From Actinopolymorpha sp. NPDC004070 (GTDB lineage: Bacteria; Actinomycetota; Actinomycetes; Propionibacteriales; Actinopolymorphaceae), in contig NZ_JBEXMJ010000010.1 of assembly GCF_040610475.1 (NCBI RefSeq), positions 186,001 through 250,000 of the forward strand: a DNA stretch of 64,000 nucleotides. Reading direction: 5' to 3'. This document shows, piece after piece, positions 29,188 to 40,301 of this stretch (its first letter is position 1; each line of letters begins with the position of its first letter). Under the pieces are notes generated by a model. It was not told the origin of the DNA and did not search any database. It saw only the letters and a list, made by a program, of their open reading frames with translations. The position numbers and the translations under genes are program-made.

Positions 29188-31155
29188 GAAGTACTGCTCC
29201 GGCATCGTCGGACCGGGACCGGGATACATCCACGCGTTGAACAACGACTTCGGCACGTTGTGGAAGTTGTTGCGTACGATCGCGTATCCCTTCGGCGGCA
29301 GCACCGTCCCGATCGCGTAGAACTGCTCCTTGGCGATCTTCAGGATCTGCCGGAAGATCTCGTCCCGCCCGTCGGCGTCCGGCGTGATCATCAACTTGCG
29401 GTACAGCTCCATCTGCTGCAGCGCGGCACTCGGTGGCTTCTGCTTCGGCGCCGTGTTGTTGAACCAGTTCGCCCAGGGGATCGCGTAGTTGGACTCGCCG
29501 CTGAAGGGGAAATACCACCGCGGGTCGAGAATGCCGTCGGCGAGACCGCCGTCACCGCCCCACACGTTGGCGTCCTGGGAGTTCGCCGTCTTGCGGTCGT
29601 ACATCAGCGTACGGTCGATGCCGTTGACGCGGATGTTCACGCCGACCTCCTGCCAGTACTTCCTGATCAGCTCCATGCCGTCGGTCCACAGCGCCGACGG
29701 GACGGCGACGTCCACCTGGAAGGCGATCGGCTTTCCGTCCGGGCCGAGCCGGGCACCGTTGGCGCCGCGCTTGTAGCCGGCCCGGCCGAGCAGCTTGTTG
29801 GCCAGCGCGACGTCGTACTCCGTGTACTGGGTGGCGAGTTCCTCGTCGTGGTAGTCCGACTCGGGCCGCGGTGCCGCCTGCCACGGCTTGCCCTGCCGCT
29901 GGAACGCCGCGCTGATCATCTCCTTGCGGTCGATGGCGTGTGACAGCGCGATCCGGAAGTCGCGGTTCTGAAAGACCTCACGCAGCGCGGCGTTCTTGTG
30001 GGTGAGGTTGAGTGCGACGATCAGGTTGTTCATGGAGCTGCCGGTCTCGGGCACGAAGTGGAACTCACCCTTGTCCCGGCCGGCGGCGAGAACCGGCTTG
30101 TTCTGCGGAGTGTTGATCGTGCGCTCCTGCATGTCCAGCTCGCCGTTGACGGCCTTGAGGACCATCGTCTCCTCGTTGTTGATCACGTTGAAGATCACCC
30201 GGTCGATGTAGGGCAGCTGCGAGCCCTGGGTGTCGACCTTCCAGTAGTACGGATTGCGTTCGACCACCATCCGCGAGCCGGTGCCGAGCGCGTCCTTGAC
30301 GACCCAGCCGGTGATCCTCGGCAGCCCGACGTGGTTCCAGGGATCGGCCATCGCACCGAACAGGTCCACCCAGTTGTCGAACTTCTGCTTCTTCGCGAGG
30401 GTGGCGACGTCGGAGTTGTACTTCTTGTGGAACTGCTCGAGGTAGTGGCGCGGCTTGTTGGTGAGGCCCTCGCCCGCGGGCTGGGCGATGTTCGCAAGGA
30501 AGAGGCCGTTGGGCGCGCTGAAGACGAACTTCACCGTGCCGTCGTCGATCTTCTCCAGCCTGCCCGGCTTGCCGTCGGTGACGAGCCACGTCGGGGGCTG
30601 CGGGTTGAGCTCCTTGTTCATGAAGACGTCGTCGTAGGCGAAGACGAGGTCGTCGGCGGTGAACGGCTTGCCGTCCGACCACTTCATGCCGGCCCGCAGC
30701 CGGAAGGTGTACTCCCTGCCGGTCGAGTCGGTCTCCACCGACTCGGCGATGTTGGGGATCGGCTTCGTCCAACCCGGATCCCAGTTCACCAACTGCTCGT
30801 AACCCACCGTGCGGTACGCCCAGGCCGTGTCGCCCGGGCCCAGCAGGGCGGTCCGCCAGTCGCCGCCGTACGTGCCGAGCTTCTCGACCGGCTTGATCAC
30901 CCGCGGCTTCTTCGGCAGCCGCTGCCCGAGCGGCGGAAGCTTCCCGGCCTTCGCCTGGGCGGCCAGGCTCGGCGCCTGTTTGGTGCGCGGGCCGCCACCG
31001 GCGCCACCCTTGCCGGCCTTGCCGGTCGGGTTGGTGGACAGCAGGCTGCACCCGGACAGGGACAGCGCCGACAGCGCCGTGAGGGCGCCGCCTCCCCAGG
31101 CCAGCAGGTCACGCCGGCTCACGCGCCGGGACTGGTCGTCGTACTGGATACCCAT
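29179..31155 (-). CDS. Peptide-type ABC transporter substrate-binding lipoprotein (SBP family 5), Tat-exported
   Basis: 658 aa. The Tat motif SRRDLLAWGGG and the lipobox LSGC (about residue 36) target it to the outer face of the membrane. The mature region has the family-5 hallmarks: YTFRLRAGMKWSDGKPFTADDLVFAYD, GTGSRMVVERNPYYWKVD and IALSHAIDRKEMI, with late WYFPFSG. Most relatives bind oligopeptides, others bind sugars or nickel. No permease or ATPase gene is adjacent, so it is an orphan that must use a transporter encoded elsewhere. ATG 31155 has a GGGAG element upstream. Confidence 0.88.
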   Translation of the reverse strand: MGIQYDDQSRRVSRRDLLAWGGGALTALSALSLSGCSLLSTNPTGKAGKGGAGGGPRTKQAPSLAAQAKAGKLPPLGQRLPKKPRVIKPVEKLGTYGGDWRTALLGPGDTAWAYRTVGYEQLVNWDPGWTKPIPNIAESVETDSTGREYTFRLRAGMKWSDGKPFTADDLVFAYDDVFMNKELNPQPPTWLVTDGKPGRLEKIDDGTVKFVFSAPNGLFLANIAQPAGEGLTNKPRHYLEQFHKKYNSDVATLAKKQKFDNWVDLFGAMADPWNHVGLPRITGWVVKDALGTGSRMVVERNPYYWKVDTQGSQLPYIDRVIFNVINNEETMVLKAVNGELDMQERTINTPQNKPVLAAGRDKGEFHFVPETGSSMNNLIVALNLTHKNAALREVFQNRDFRIALSHAIDRKEMISAAFQRQGKPWQAAPRPESDYHDEELATQYTEYDVALANKLLGRAGYKRGANGARLGPDGKPIAFQVDVAVPSALWTDGMELIRKYWQEVGVNIRVNGIDRTLMYDRKTANSQDANVWGGDGGLADGILDPRWYFPFSGESNYAIPWANWFNNTAPKQKPPSAALQQMELYRKLMITPDADGRDEIFRQILKIAKEQFYAIGTVLPPKGYAIVRNNFHNVPKSLFNAWMYPGPGPTMPEQYFIS

Positions 31156-31400
31156 GGCGACTCCCTGCTTCTGCGTGTGTGTCCGGCGCCTCGCCGGGAC
31201 GGCCGCCGGGTCGACACTCCGGGAATGCGCTTACCAAGGGTTCACAAGATCGCACACGACGCTGCGGGCCGCCACGAACCGACTCCGAAGCGTCCTGCTC
31301 CGGTCACCCGACCGGTTGCGGGTGGGGCCGGGGGTCCGGGTGGGAGGTGCCCGGGCGAGCCGGAGGAGTGGTGTCGGTGGCGGCGGATAGCCTGCGGGGC

Positions 31401-32534
31401 GTGGAAGAAGACCGTGGCACCCGCGCGCCGCGGCCGGGCCGGCGTGGGCCCCGGGCGTACGACCTGTACACCGGCGACGTCGCCCGCGCCTACCCGCGCT
31501 GGCCTACCCCGACGACGATCATCAGCGACGGCGCCTACGGCGTGCGGGGGTTCCACGGCGACACGACCGGCCCCGAAGGACTCGTGGAGTGGTACCGCCC
31601 GCACGTGGAGTCCTGGTCGGCGGCCGCACACCCGTCCACCACGCTGTGGGTGTGGAACACCGAGGTGGGCTGGGCGACGATCCACCCGCTGCTGGTCGAG
31701 CACGGCTGGGAGTACGTCCAGACCATCACCTGGGACAAGGGCATCGCCCACGTCGCCGGCAACGTCAACGGCAAGACGATCCGCAGGTTCCCGGTGGTGT
31801 CGGAGGTCTGCGTGCTCTACCAACGCAGGTTCGCCATCGACACCCCCGACGGCCCGATGCCGGTACGCCGGTGGCTGCGGCACGAGTGGGTCCGCAGCGG
31901 GCTGCCGCTCTACCGCGCCAACGAGGCCTGCGGCGTACGCAACGCCGCCACGCGCAAGTACCTCACCCAGGACTGGCTGTGGTACTGGCCGCCGGGTGAG
32001 ATGTTCGAGAAGCTCGCGACGTACGCCAACGAGCACGGCGCCCGCACCGGCTGGCCCTACTTCAGCCTGGACGGCGAGACGATGGTCACCGCGAAGGAGT
32101 GGGACGGCCTGCGATACCGCTGGAACCACCAGCACGGCCTCACCAACGTCTGGCACCGCGGGCCGCTGCACGACGACGAACGCCTCAAGGGAACGCTGCG
32201 CCGGGCCGCGCCCCGCGTCTACAAACCGACCGCGGGCAGTTCCGCCCACCTCAACCAGAAGCCGTTGGAGTTCATGGAGCGACTGGTCCGCGCGGTGACC
32301 GAGCCGGGTGACGTGGTGTGGGAGCCGTTCGGCGGGCTGGCGTCCGGCTCGGTCGCGGCCGTCGCGCTGGGCCGGCGCGCCTACGTGGCCGAACGCGACA
32401 AGGGCTTCGCGAAGCTTGCCCGGGAGCGGCTCCGGGTCGCCGACGCCACCGCCGACCCGTCCGCGGAGGAGGCAGCCGTACCCGCCGAACACCACCGCCG
32501 GCCAACCACGCCGGCCACTCAGGAGGCACCGTGA
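31401..32534 (+). CDS. Type II DNA methyltransferase, beta class (amino-methyltransferase)
   Basis: 377 aa. Motif order is IV before I, as in beta-class N4-cytosine/N6-adenine methylases: IISDGAYGVRGF near the N-terminus (motif IV at residues 43-46, DGAY in place of (D/N/S)PP(Y/F)), and VVWEPFGGLASGS (motif I, residues 308-312) followed by AYVAERDKGF (motif II) near the C-terminus. The 260 residues between should hold the target-recognition region (WDKGIAHVAGNVNGK, LTQDWLWYWPPGEMFEKL). GTG 31401 has TAGCCT 7 nt upstream. Its TGA overlaps the GTG of the nuclease gene. Recognition site unknown. Confidence 0.85.
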   Translation: MEEDRGTRAPRPGRRGPRAYDLYTGDVARAYPRWPTPTTIISDGAYGVRGFHGDTTGPEGLVEWYRPHVESWSAAAHPSTTLWVWNTEVGWATIHPLLVEHGWEYVQTITWDKGIAHVAGNVNGKTIRRFPVVSEVCVLYQRRFAIDTPDGPMPVRRWLRHEWVRSGLPLYRANEACGVRNAATRKYLTQDWLWYWPPGEMFEKLATYANEHGARTGWPYFSLDGETMVTAKEWDGLRYRWNHQHGLTNVWHRGPLHDDERLKGTLRRAAPRVYKPTAGSSAHLNQKPLEFMERLVRAVTEPGDVVWEPFGGLASGSVAAVALGRRAYVAERDKGFAKLARERLRVADATADPSAEEAAVPAEHHRRPTTPATQEAP

Positions 32535-33583
32535 CCGCCGGATCGCACGGCCTCGGCCCGCACGGCATCGAGGAGCGGACGGGCGGCCCCGGAGACGCGG
32601 GCGACCCCGACGCGGAAGCCGCCGCCGCGGAGGCGGACGGGCTGTTCGCCGCCGAGCCGGAGATCCTCGGGCCGGGCGCACCGGCAGAGCCCGACCTCGA
32701 CCCGAGCGACCCGCTGACCCGCCTGCAGACACGGCTGCGCACCCTGTTGCTCGGCCTGCCGGCGTACTTCGAGTTCAGCAACCACGTCGCCGGCGTCAAC
32801 GCCACCGACCTGCACAGCCTCAACACCCTGCTGGGCACCTCGATCGAGGGCCAGGTGGTGAAGGCGCTCAACCAGCAGCGCCCGCTGTGGGATCCGGACA
32901 ACGAATGGCTGGGGTACACCTTCGAACGCCAGTCCCAACGGTTTCCCGACGTACGCCTGGTCCGCAAGAGTTCGACGGGCGGGCCGGCCATCGCGCTCGG
33001 GATCGAGCTGAAGGGCTGGTTCCTGCTGGCCAAGGAGGGCGAGCCGAGCTTCCGGTTCACCACCACGGCGGGCGCCTGCGCAGACCACGACCTGCTGGTG
33101 GTCGTGCCGTGGTACCTCGACAACGTCCTGTCCGGCTCCCCCGTGGCCGCGCAGCCCTATGTCGCGTCCGCGCGCTGGGCCGCCGACTACCGCACCTACT
33201 ACTGGCAGCACGCCCGCGACGCCGCCCGCGGCACCGACCGCGGCATCCGCCACCCCGCCGACGCGCGGCCCTATCCCACCCGGGACGCCCAGATCGCCGA
33301 CGTGCCCGTCTACGACGGCGGGAAGAACTTCGGCCGGGTCGCCCGGGTCCGCGGGATGATGGACGAGTTCATCGACGCCTCGAACGAACTCGAGGTGCTC
33401 GGCATCCGGATCCAGGACTGGCACCGTTTCCTGCGCATCCACAGCGACCAGGCCGACCCCGACCTGGTGTCGGAGCAGGTCGAACGCAACCTGCGCCGGG
33501 CGCTACGCGACCGGTCCGCGGCGGCGGCGGCGGAGGCGGTGCGAGCCGTCCGCACCCTCGGCGAGGTGTTCGGCTCCGGCTGA
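32531..33583 (+). CDS. Putative type II restriction endonuclease, PD-(D/E)XK fold
   Basis: 350 aa. GTG 32531 overlaps the methyltransferase stop (GTGA) and follows AGGAGG at an ideal distance. The PD-(D/E)XK core is visible: FPDVRL (Asp140), then 18 residues later the strand IELKGWFLL (Glu159, Lys161). Just before it lies EGQVVKALNQQRPLW, a plausible helix with the upstream Glu. The first 70 residues are disordered and acidic. I do not recognise a named prototype. Methylase before nuclease with coupled translation is a usual safe arrangement for type II systems. Confidence 0.78.
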   Translation: MTAGSHGLGPHGIEERTGGPGDAGDPDAEAAAAEADGLFAAEPEILGPGAPAEPDLDPSDPLTRLQTRLRTLLLGLPAYFEFSNHVAGVNATDLHSLNTLLGTSIEGQVVKALNQQRPLWDPDNEWLGYTFERQSQRFPDVRLVRKSSTGGPAIALGIELKGWFLLAKEGEPSFRFTTTAGACADHDLLVVVPWYLDNVLSGSPVAAQPYVASARWAADYRTYYWQHARDAARGTDRGIRHPADARPYPTRDAQIADVPVYDGGKNFGRVARVRGMMDEFIDASNELEVLGIRIQDWHRFLRIHSDQADPDLVSEQVERNLRRALRDRSAAAAAEAVRAVRTLGEVFGSG

Positions 33584-33770
33584 TCCTCGGCTGCGCGGTT
33601 CAGGTGCCGCCCAGGCGCAGCACCAGGGCCGGAGCCGGGCGTGTCACCGGCCCGCAGCCGCACGGTCATCTCCACGAGCGGCGCGTAGCTGCCCTCGGTC
33701 ACAGCCGGCCGCCCGCGGTCACAACCAGTCCGATGCGTCCGGCCCCGGGACGGAGAGTGGGACGGCTCAC
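33584..33770 (-). pseudogene. Possible leftward gene remnant beside the restriction gene
   Basis: Read leftward, three short protein-like pieces follow each other in different frames: RPGAGRIGLVVTAGGRL, then TEGSYAPLVEMTVRLRAGDT, then RPAPALVLRLGGT ending in TGA near 33600. Joined by two single-base shifts they would form one beta-rich C-terminal fragment. It lies exactly at the downstream edge of the R-M pair. Family not recognised; the evidence is weak. Confidence 0.25.
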
Positions 33771-33789
33771 ACGGGGAACGGGTTGATCA

Positions 33790-33843
33790 CATACCTGGCT
33801 GGGGTATGGTTGAGCACGCCCGACGAGATACCCCCTTGGGGTA
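33790..33843. promoter_or_regulatory. Two CsoR-type copper operators at the csoR promoter
   Basis: Box 1 is CATACC-N7-GGTATG (33790-33808), overlapping a TATGGT -10. Box 2 is ATACCCCCTTGGGGTA (33828-33843), between the promoter and the Shine-Dalgarno AGGGAGA of csoR. Box 2 matches the TACCCC/GGGGTA class of actinobacterial CsoR operators closely. Two sites suggest cooperative autoregulation. Confidence 0.8.
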
Positions 33844-33857
33844 GCAGGGAGACCGCC

Positions 33858-34292
33858 ATGGCCAGCACACCCTCCCGCCGGTCCAAAGCCGGCACACCGA
33901 GCGACGCGGACGTACGCGGCGTTCGGGACGCAGCGGACCCGGCCGCCGACGTTACCGACGCCGCCGGCACCGATGCCGTCCAGTCCCCCAGCCCGCACGC
34001 AGGCCACCGGCCGCCGGGTTACCTCGATCAGAAGGACGCGCACCTCAAGCGGCTGCGCCGGATCGAGGGCCAGGTCCGCGGGCTGCAGCGCCAGGTGGAG
34101 AACGACACGTACTGCATCGACGTCCTCACCCAGGTGTCGGCGGCGACGCGAGCCCTGGAGTCGTTCGCGCTCGGCCTGCTCGACGAACACCTCGCCCACT
34201 GTGTGAGCGAGGCGCTGGTCAGCGGCGACCAGGACGCGCAGGCGAAGGTCAAGGAGGCCTCGGCGGCCATCGCCCGCCTCGTGCGTTCCTGA
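33858..34292 (+). CDS. csoR: Copper-sensing transcriptional repressor CsoR
   Basis: 144 aa. All-helical Cu(I)-responsive repressor. The Cys-His-Cys copper site has the exact family spacing: Cys86 (YCIDVL), His111 and Cys115 (DEHLAHC). LKRLRRIEGQVRGLQRQVE is the DNA-facing helix. About 55 residues of disordered Ala/Asp/Thr-rich head precede the core, longer than in Mycobacterium. ATG 33858 follows AGGGAGA. It heads csoR-copZ-copA and is preceded by two operator-like boxes, so copper should induce the whole set. Confidence 0.95.
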   Translation: MASTPSRRSKAGTPSDADVRGVRDAADPAADVTDAAGTDAVQSPSPHAGHRPPGYLDQKDAHLKRLRRIEGQVRGLQRQVENDTYCIDVLTQVSAATRALESFALGLLDEHLAHCVSEALVSGDQDAQAKVKEASAAIARLVRS

Positions 34293-34417
34293 GCCCGTGC
34301 GTCCTGAGCTCGTCCGTTCCTGAGCTCGTCGGTTCCTGACGATCCCCGCGGTGGCGCTCAGTGCCACCACCACGACACACATCGCATCCAGAACCCAGAT
34401 TGCAGAAGGAGACTCCT

Positions 34418-34638
34418 GTGGCGCTCACCTCGACCTACACCGTGTCCGGCCTGACCTGTGAGCACTGCGTGGCGGCGGTCACCAGCGAGATCAAGGCCCT
34501 CGACGGTGTGTCCGACGTCGCAGTCGCCCTGGTGCCCGGCGGACACTCCACCGTCACCGTGACCAGCAGCACCGAGGTCTCACCCGAGGCACTCGCCGAG
34601 GCCCTGGACGAGGCGGGAGACTACCGCCTCGTCACCTC

Positions 34639-34642
<4 letters not shown>
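34418..34642 (+). CDS. copZ: Copper chaperone CopZ (heavy-metal-associated domain)
   Basis: 74 aa ferredoxin-like HMA domain that carries Cu(I) to CopA. The metal motif is GLTCEHC; Leu replaces the usual Met before TCxxC, a common variant. GTG 34418 follows AGAAGGAG at a good distance. Its stop overlaps the copA start (GTGA), so chaperone and pump are translationally coupled. Confidence 0.93.
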
Positions 34643-37097
<2,455 letters not shown>

Positions 37098-37101
<4 letters not shown>

Positions 37102-38258
37102 CCCAGGGCCAGGTCGGCGAGCTCCACCAGGAAGTCCCCGCAGGCCACCCACGCCCGTGCGGCCTCCTCGATCGGGCGGCCGTTCAGCGTGGTGCGGCCC
37201 AGGGCCACCACCGCGGGAATCGCCGGGGCCAGCCAGCCGTACTTCGCGGCGGCCCCGGCGGCGATCATCCGGCGAACGTCGACCGGATCCCCGGCCTCCG
37301 CCCCCGGCTCCGACTCCGATCCCGGCCACCCGGCGGCGGCCAGCCCGTCGGCGTACCCGCCCACCAGCGTCTCGAACAACTCCGGCAGCCTCGACGGCGG
37401 CAGGTGGAAGTCGGTCACCGCGTCGACGACCAGGTTGCCGAGGTCCTCCCCCAGCGCGCCCACCCCGGCGAACGCCCAGTCGATCACGACGGTCTGCCCG
37501 GCCACGTCGAACAGGTTGCGCGGGTGGAAGTCCAACTGGCACAGCGTGCGCGGCAGCCCGTCCACCACGTCGAGCAGCCGGTGGCGATCCGCCCACAGCG
37601 CCTGGTACGCCGGCACCCGGTCGGCCGGTACCAGCCGCCGCACCAGCGGGTGTGACCAGACCCGGGGGTCGGCGGGGTCGGCCTCGGCGGCACCCCGGGC
37701 GGCGCGGCGTTCGACGTACATCCGCAACCAGCCCCGGCTCGGCCACCCCCGGTCCAGCACGGGGTCACCGGCCAGATGGGCGAGCGCCAGGTGGCCCTGC
37801 ACCCGGCCGAGGTGCTCGGCAGCCCGCCGGTAGCGCGGCATCGCCCAGGTCGACCCCTCGCACCCGGCGACGTCCTCCATCCAGATCGCGAGCGTGCCGT
37901 CGGGGCCGGGTAGGACCACGTAGCACGCCGGTGCGCGCAGGTCGCCGGGCAGCGAGCCGAGCAGGCCGTCGGCGAACGCGTCGGCCTCCCGCCGCCAGTG
38001 GAACGGGTGCGCCGGGTCCTCCTCCGTTCGCCACACCGACAGGCCGCCGTCCTCGACGTGGCGGAGCACCTTGACCACGGCAGACCAGTCCCCGCCGCGC
38101 ACCCGCCAGATGCCGACGGTGGCGATTCCGTCCACGGCGGGCGCGGCCAGCAGGTCGACCTCGGCCGCCAGGACCTCCTCGGCCGTACGGCCCAGTGCGG
38201 TGGCGACCTGGCCGGAAACCTCGGGCGACACCCCGAAACCGGCACCGGAAAGTTCCAT
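37098..38258 (-). CDS. Aminoglycoside phosphotransferase (APH)-fold kinase-like protein
   Basis: 386 aa. The kinase-like fold is shown by the Brenner motif [11 protein letters not shown] and [20 protein letters not shown] (Mg-binding Asp). The nucleotide lobe is less obvious: [10 protein letters not shown] supplies the Lys. Probably phosphorylates a small molecule; antibiotic resistance is not implied by this family alone. ATG 38258 starts 61 bp upstream of the rhamnonate dehydratase end, and both genes read leftward. Confidence 0.8.
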
Positions 38259-38319
38259 GCGGGTCAGTGTCCAGCGTCCGGCGCCGGTGTGGCCAGGGCG
38301 TTTCGACGTGGGGCGCCGG

Positions 38320-39352
38320 TCAGTGCGTGTAGGGCCGGTGCAGCGCGCAGTCGGGATTCAGCCGTACGCCGAACCCCGGCGTCTCCGGCACCCGTAGCCG
38401 CCCACCCACCGGCACCGGCTCGTCCAGCAGCAGCGGGTGGAACATCGGCACCACCTCACTCGCCTGCGGATGCATCATCAGGAACTCCGAGAACGGGCTG
38501 TTCCGCCGGGTGAGCACGAAGTGGTAGGAGTACACGCTCGACCCGTGCGGGATCACCGGCACGCCGTGCGCGTCGGCGAGCGCGCTGATCCGGGCGAGCT
38601 CGGTGATGCCGCCGCACCAGTTCACGTCCGGCTGGATCATGTCGGCGCAGCCCATCTCCAGCAGCATGCGGAACCCGAACCTCGTCCACTCGTGCTCGCC
38701 GGTGGTGACCCACATGCCCGTCGGCACCCGGCGCCGGAGCTCGGCGTACCCCCAGTAGTCGTCGGGCGGCAGGGCCTCCTCGATCCAGCGCAGGCCGAAC
38801 TCCGCCGACCGCTGGGCGAGCCGGGTGGCGTAGTCGAGGTCCAGCGACATCCAGCAGTCCCAGCTGAGGAAGAAGTCCTCGCTCACCCGCTCGCGCATCG
38901 AGGCGAGCTTGTCGAGGTTGGACCGGTTCTTGACGGATCTTCCCCAGCAGGTCGTACATCGCGAGGTCGACGGCGCTGATGCAGTTGACCGCGATGCCCT
39001 TGCGGCCGTAGTACAGCGTCGAGGCGTACATCTGGTCCCAGATCTTCTCGATCGAGGTGACCGGGGCGCCCTCCACGAAGCGGGCAAGGTGTTTCTCCAC
39101 GATGTACGCACCGGGTTCGCCGGCCGTCGTGGTCGCGAACCCGATCGTCCCGTCGTCGGCCTCCACCTCGACCACGAGCGTGCCGAGCACGTTGAGGCCG
39201 AACTTCTGCCGGCTGTCGCGGTAGTCGGGGTAGTACGCCATCGGCGTGGCCACGTGGTCGTCGATCCAGTGCTGCTCGGCCTGGTCGTGGTAGTCCGCAC
39301 CTCCGCCGCGCACGACGTACGCCCGGACCTCACGCACCTTCGGCATGCCCAT
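38320..39352 (-). pseudogene. rhmD: L-rhamnonate dehydratase, inactivated by an internal frame-changing deletion
   Basis: Enolase-superfamily enzyme removing water from L-rhamnonate. The N-terminal part ([20 protein letters not shown] to [18 protein letters not shown]) and the C-terminal part ([70 protein letters not shown]) both match RhmD but lie in different frames. They join at about 38920. Roughly 45-50 residues usual in the family, including the LLGG...FYATGARPDLAKEMGF region, are missing at the joint. ATG 39352 is the likely start; GTG 39361 is possible. An assembly error is the main alternative. Confidence 0.85.
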
Positions 39353-39437
39353 CGCACTCACTCCCTCCTGCCAAGGGCGGACACGAGCCCTGACTCGGGT
39401 CGCCCTGTCGGCGTAGGTTATGCGGAGTTTCAGCTCG

Positions 39438-39453
39438 GTGAACCTGAGTTCAC
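39438..39453. promoter_or_regulatory. Palindrome in the rhmD-IclR divergent promoter region
   Basis: GTGAAC-CTGA-GTTCAC is a perfect 16-bp dyad between the divergent dehydratase and IclR genes, 33 bp before GTG 39486. Size and place suit an IclR-family operator. Confidence 0.65.
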
Positions 39454-39485
39454 GTATCCGAACGACCGGCGTCCGGAGGTCACCC

Positions 39486-40301
39486 GTGAACGACCCGACC
39501 GCCGGCGTGGTGAAGTCGGCCGAACGCACGCTCGCGATCCTGGAGCTGCTCACCCGGCACGAGGAGCCGCTCACGTTCACCGCGATCGCGCAGACCCTGC
39601 GGTATCCGCGTTCCAGCCTGCACGGGTTGTTGCGGACGATGGTGGAACGCGGCTGGGCGGAGTTCGACTCCGGCCTGCGCTGTTACTCCCTCGGCCTGCG
39701 CACCCTGGAGGCCGGCAACGCCTACACGCGCACGCTGGGGCTGGTCGAACGCGCCCTGCCGTTGATGGAACGCATCCGCGACACCATCGACGAGACGGTT
39801 CAGCTGGCGGTGCTCGACGGGCTGCACAACGTCTACGTCGCGAAGGTCGACGGACGCCAGACGCTCACCCTCGCGTCCGAAGTCGGCCGCCGGCTGCCCG
39901 CCCACGCCACCGGGGTCGGCAAGGTGTTGCTGGCCGGTCTTCGCCGCGACGACCTCGAGGCGCGGCTGCCCGCGGGTCCGCTGCCGGCGTTCACCCGGCA
40001 CACGGTGACCGACAAGGCCAGGTTGCTCGGTCAGCTGCGCACCGTGGCCCGGCGCGGGTTCGCCGTCGACAACGAGGAGTACACCCTGGGCATCCGCTGT
40101 GTCGCCGTGCCGGTGTACGACGTCAGCCGGCGTACGGTCGCCGCGCTGAGCGTGTCCGTCCCGGCGATCCGCTGCACGCCGGCCCACCGGGAGAACGCCC
40201 ACCGGCTGCTGACCGAGGCGGCGCACCGGTTGTCGGCCGCACTGGGCTACGGACGTGAACGCAGGACGGATCTGCAAGGAGTGGTGACCGCCCATGAGTG
40301 A
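39486..40301 (+). CDS. IclR family transcriptional regulator
   Basis: 271 aa. An N-terminal winged helix ([28 protein letters not shown], then [17 protein letters not shown]) is followed by the IclR effector domain with [35 protein letters not shown] and [20 protein letters not shown] 39486 has GGAGGT 5 nt upstream; a start at 39420 would lie within the operator region. Its position between rhamnose genes suggests it responds to rhamnose, rhamnonate or a later intermediate. Its end overlaps the next gene by 8 bp. Confidence 0.9.
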   Translation: MNDPTAGVVKSAERTLAILELLTRHEEPLTFTAIAQTLRYPRSSLHGLLRTMVERGWAEFDSGLRCYSLGLRTLEAGNAYTRTLGLVERALPLMERIRDTIDETVQLAVLDGLHNVYVAKVDGRQTLTLASEVGRRLPAHATGVGKVLLAGLRRDDLEARLPAGPLPAFTRHTVTDKARLLGQLRTVARRGFAVDNEEYTLGIRCVAVPVYDVSRRTVAALSVSVPAIRCTPAHRENAHRLLTEAAHRLSAALGYGRERRTDLQGVVTAHE

